A DNA stretch of 7,059 bases from Bacteroidota bacterium (GTDB lineage: Bacteria; Bacteroidota; Bacteroidia; Bacteroidales; UBA10428): positions 1-7,059 of the forward strand of contig JAJUGM010000168.1 of the NCBI GenBank assembly GCA_029268165.1, in the 5' to 3' direction. The notes below the pieces were generated by a model. It was not told where the DNA came from and searched no databases. It was given only the letters and a program-made list of their open reading frames with translations. Shown one piece after another: positions 5,976 to 7,059 of the stretch. A program made the translations under genes and the position numbers. Positions within the stretch are counted from its first letter, which is position 1. Each line of letters starts with the position of its first letter.

Positions 5976-7059
5976 TTAATGATTGACACGCGCAAAATGA
6001 CTTGGCGTTTGCCTGAATTGCCTTATAAAACATTTGGTAAAATGAGACGGTTCTGTAAAACCTACTGAAAATGCAATTTCAGCGATTTGCATATCTGTGG
6101 TTACTAATAATTGTGCAGCTTTATTAAGTCGCATTGTTCGAATATAGTTGTAAACTGTCTGATTCGTCAAAGCTGATACTTTTCTGTATAACTGCATGCG
6201 ACTTAAAGCCATGGAAGATGCGAGCATAGAAGGGGTAAAATCAGGGTTTGACAAGTTTTTCTCAATGACATTATTAAGCTTTTCAAGAAAACGGGAATCT
6301 GTTTTATTTGCGATTGTTGTAAAGTCAAAGTTGTTTCTCCTGCTGAAAATAGCACGTAATTTGCGGCGTTGCTCTATTAGATTTCTTATTCGGGAAATGA
6401 GTATTGCCATATTAAAAGGTTTTGTTATATAATCATCGGCGCCGGTTTCAAAACCATTTAGTTTTACTTCTTCCGCATGTCTTGCTGTTAATAGTATTAT
6501 AGGAATATGGCTTGTGCGTTCGTCAGTTTTAAGCTTTTTGCAGAGTTCAATTCCATTCATTTTATCCATCATAATGTCGCTGATAACCAAATCGGGTATC
6601 TTTTCGGTTGCCTGTGTAAATCCATCCTGGCCGTTTACCGATTCAATAATGCGGAAACCGGTTTTCAATTCATTCCTGAGGAAAGACCTTAGCTCAGCAT
6701 TGTCCTCAACAAGAAGGATCAATGGTCTTGAACCGGATGTTTTCGCTCTATTCTCTTGAATGTGTTCTGAAGTTTTATCCATCTGTACCTCCATACTTAC
6801 CCATTCACTGTTATCAGAAAGTTCAACACCTTGTGCATCTTTTTGCGGATTGTAATAATATACAGGCAGGTAAACAGTAAAAGAGGAACCCTTGTTTACT
6901 TCACTTTCCACCCAGATGAATCCTTTATGCAGTTCGACCAGTTCTTTGGTCAGTGCAAGGCCAATTCCGGTAGTTGCGCTTCCGATTGGTTTATTTGAGT
7001 TAACTTGTTGAAAGGGATGAAAAAGTTTATCCATTGATTCTTTTGGAATACCAATACCC
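5976..7059 (-). CDS. Hybrid two-component system (HTCS) regulator, C-terminal part (5' end outside window)
   Basis: The frame is open to the right edge. Eight in-frame codons (GIGIPKES) precede the first ATG at 7034, so that ATG is internal, not the true start. Numbering from it, the fragment begins with the end of a histidine-kinase ATPase domain: G1 box GIGIP, F-box LFHPFQQ, and G2 box TTGIGLAL at 21-28. A receiver domain follows at about 103-225 with the acidic pair E110/D111, phosphoacceptor D153 (VISDIMM), T183 (LLTAR) and K205 (TKPF), so it looks functional. An AraC-type double helix-turn-helix ends the protein (about 247-350, with AEIAFSVGF and FRQTPSHF). HTCS proteins usually carry a periplasmic sensor with two-component-regulator propeller repeats and bind oligosaccharides to control nearby glycan genes. 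That sensor lies outside the window, so the inducer cannot be read. The stop is followed by an AT-rich, imperfect inverted repeat and a T7 tract, only a weak terminator candidate. Confidence 0.95.
   Translation of the reverse strand, partial: GIGIPKESMDKLFHPFQQVNSNKPIGSATTGIGLALTKELVELHKGFIWVESEVNKGSSFTVYLPVYYYNPQKDAQGVELSDNSEWVSMEVQMDKTSEHIQENRAKTSGSRPLILLVEDNAELRSFLRNELKTGFRIIESVNGQDGFTQATEKIPDLVISDIMMDKMNGIELCKKLKTDERTSHIPIILLTARHAEEVKLNGFETGADDYITKPFNMAILISRIRNLIEQRRKLRAIFSRRNNFDFTTIANKTDSRFLEKLNNVIEKNLSNPDFTPSMLASSMALSRMQLYRKVSALTNQTVYNYIRTMRLNKAAQLLVTTDMQIAEIAFSVGFTEPSHFTKCFIRQFRQTPSHFARVNH

Noticed and set aside
5951..5980. AT-rich inverted repeat with a T7 tract after the HTCS stop as a terminator
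   Set aside because: The stem has mismatches and almost no GC pairs, and the T-run sits in the loop rather than after the stem. Too weak to annotate.
7010..7034. ATG at 7034 as the start of a stand-alone response regulator
   Set aside because: The in-frame codons upstream encode the G1 box GIGIP, and the downstream sequence contains the kinase G2 box. The ATG is inside a hybrid kinase gene cut by the window edge.
1..7059. CRISPR array, RNA gene, insertion sequence, phage or defence system
   Set aside because: No regularly spaced repeats beyond the paired operators, no tRNA or rRNA-like segments, no transposase motifs and no terminal inverted repeats were seen. The content is fully consistent with a glycan-utilisation locus.

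Overview
The window reads as part of a polysaccharide-degradation locus of a Bacteroidota bacterium. The evidence is an AT-rich background, two complete secreted proteins with C-terminal sorting tails of the type IX secretion system (T9SS), start codons without Shine-Dalgarno sequences, and the C-terminal part of a hybrid two-component system (HTCS) regulator. T9SS tails together with an HTCS point to a free-living or environmental Bacteroidales/Marinilabiliales-like organism, but the lineage is inferred from gene content only.

All four genes lie on the minus strand, so transcription runs from high to low coordinates. (1) 7059-5976: the HTCS, cut by the right edge, with the end of the kinase ATPase domain, a receiver domain and an AraC-type DNA-binding domain. 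(2) 5792-4779: a small secreted LamG/concanavalin-like lectin-fold protein with a T9SS tail. (3) 4558-2315: a secreted multimodular glycoside hydrolase, GH5 + CBM60-like + ricin/CBM13-like + T9SS tail. (4) 2080-1: a secreted GH43 enzyme with a C-terminal beta-sandwich and a CBM6-like module. It is cut by the left edge and stays open to base 1. There is no gene-free stretch above 300 bases; the gaps are 183, 220 and 234 bases.

The gaps hold most of the regulatory information. A strong intrinsic terminator follows the LamG gene and a GC-rich hairpin follows the GH5 gene, so these look like separately transcribed units rather than one operon. Upstream of both the LamG and the GH5 gene is a near-identical 28-base element: two direct repeats of TGTTAC with a 21-base period (two helical turns) and a shared A-rich centre. 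A weak -7-like box follows at exactly the same distance in both cases. A degenerate half-copy lies before the GH43 gene. The simplest model is that the adjacent AraC-domain HTCS binds these direct repeats and switches on the surface or secreted enzymes when it senses an oligosaccharide. The enzyme set (GH43 with CBM6, GH5 with CBM60-like and CBM13-like modules) suggests xylan or arabinoxylan as substrate, though a beta-glucan or mannan for the GH5 cannot be excluded. No SusC/SusD pair, RNA gene, CRISPR array or mobile element is visible.
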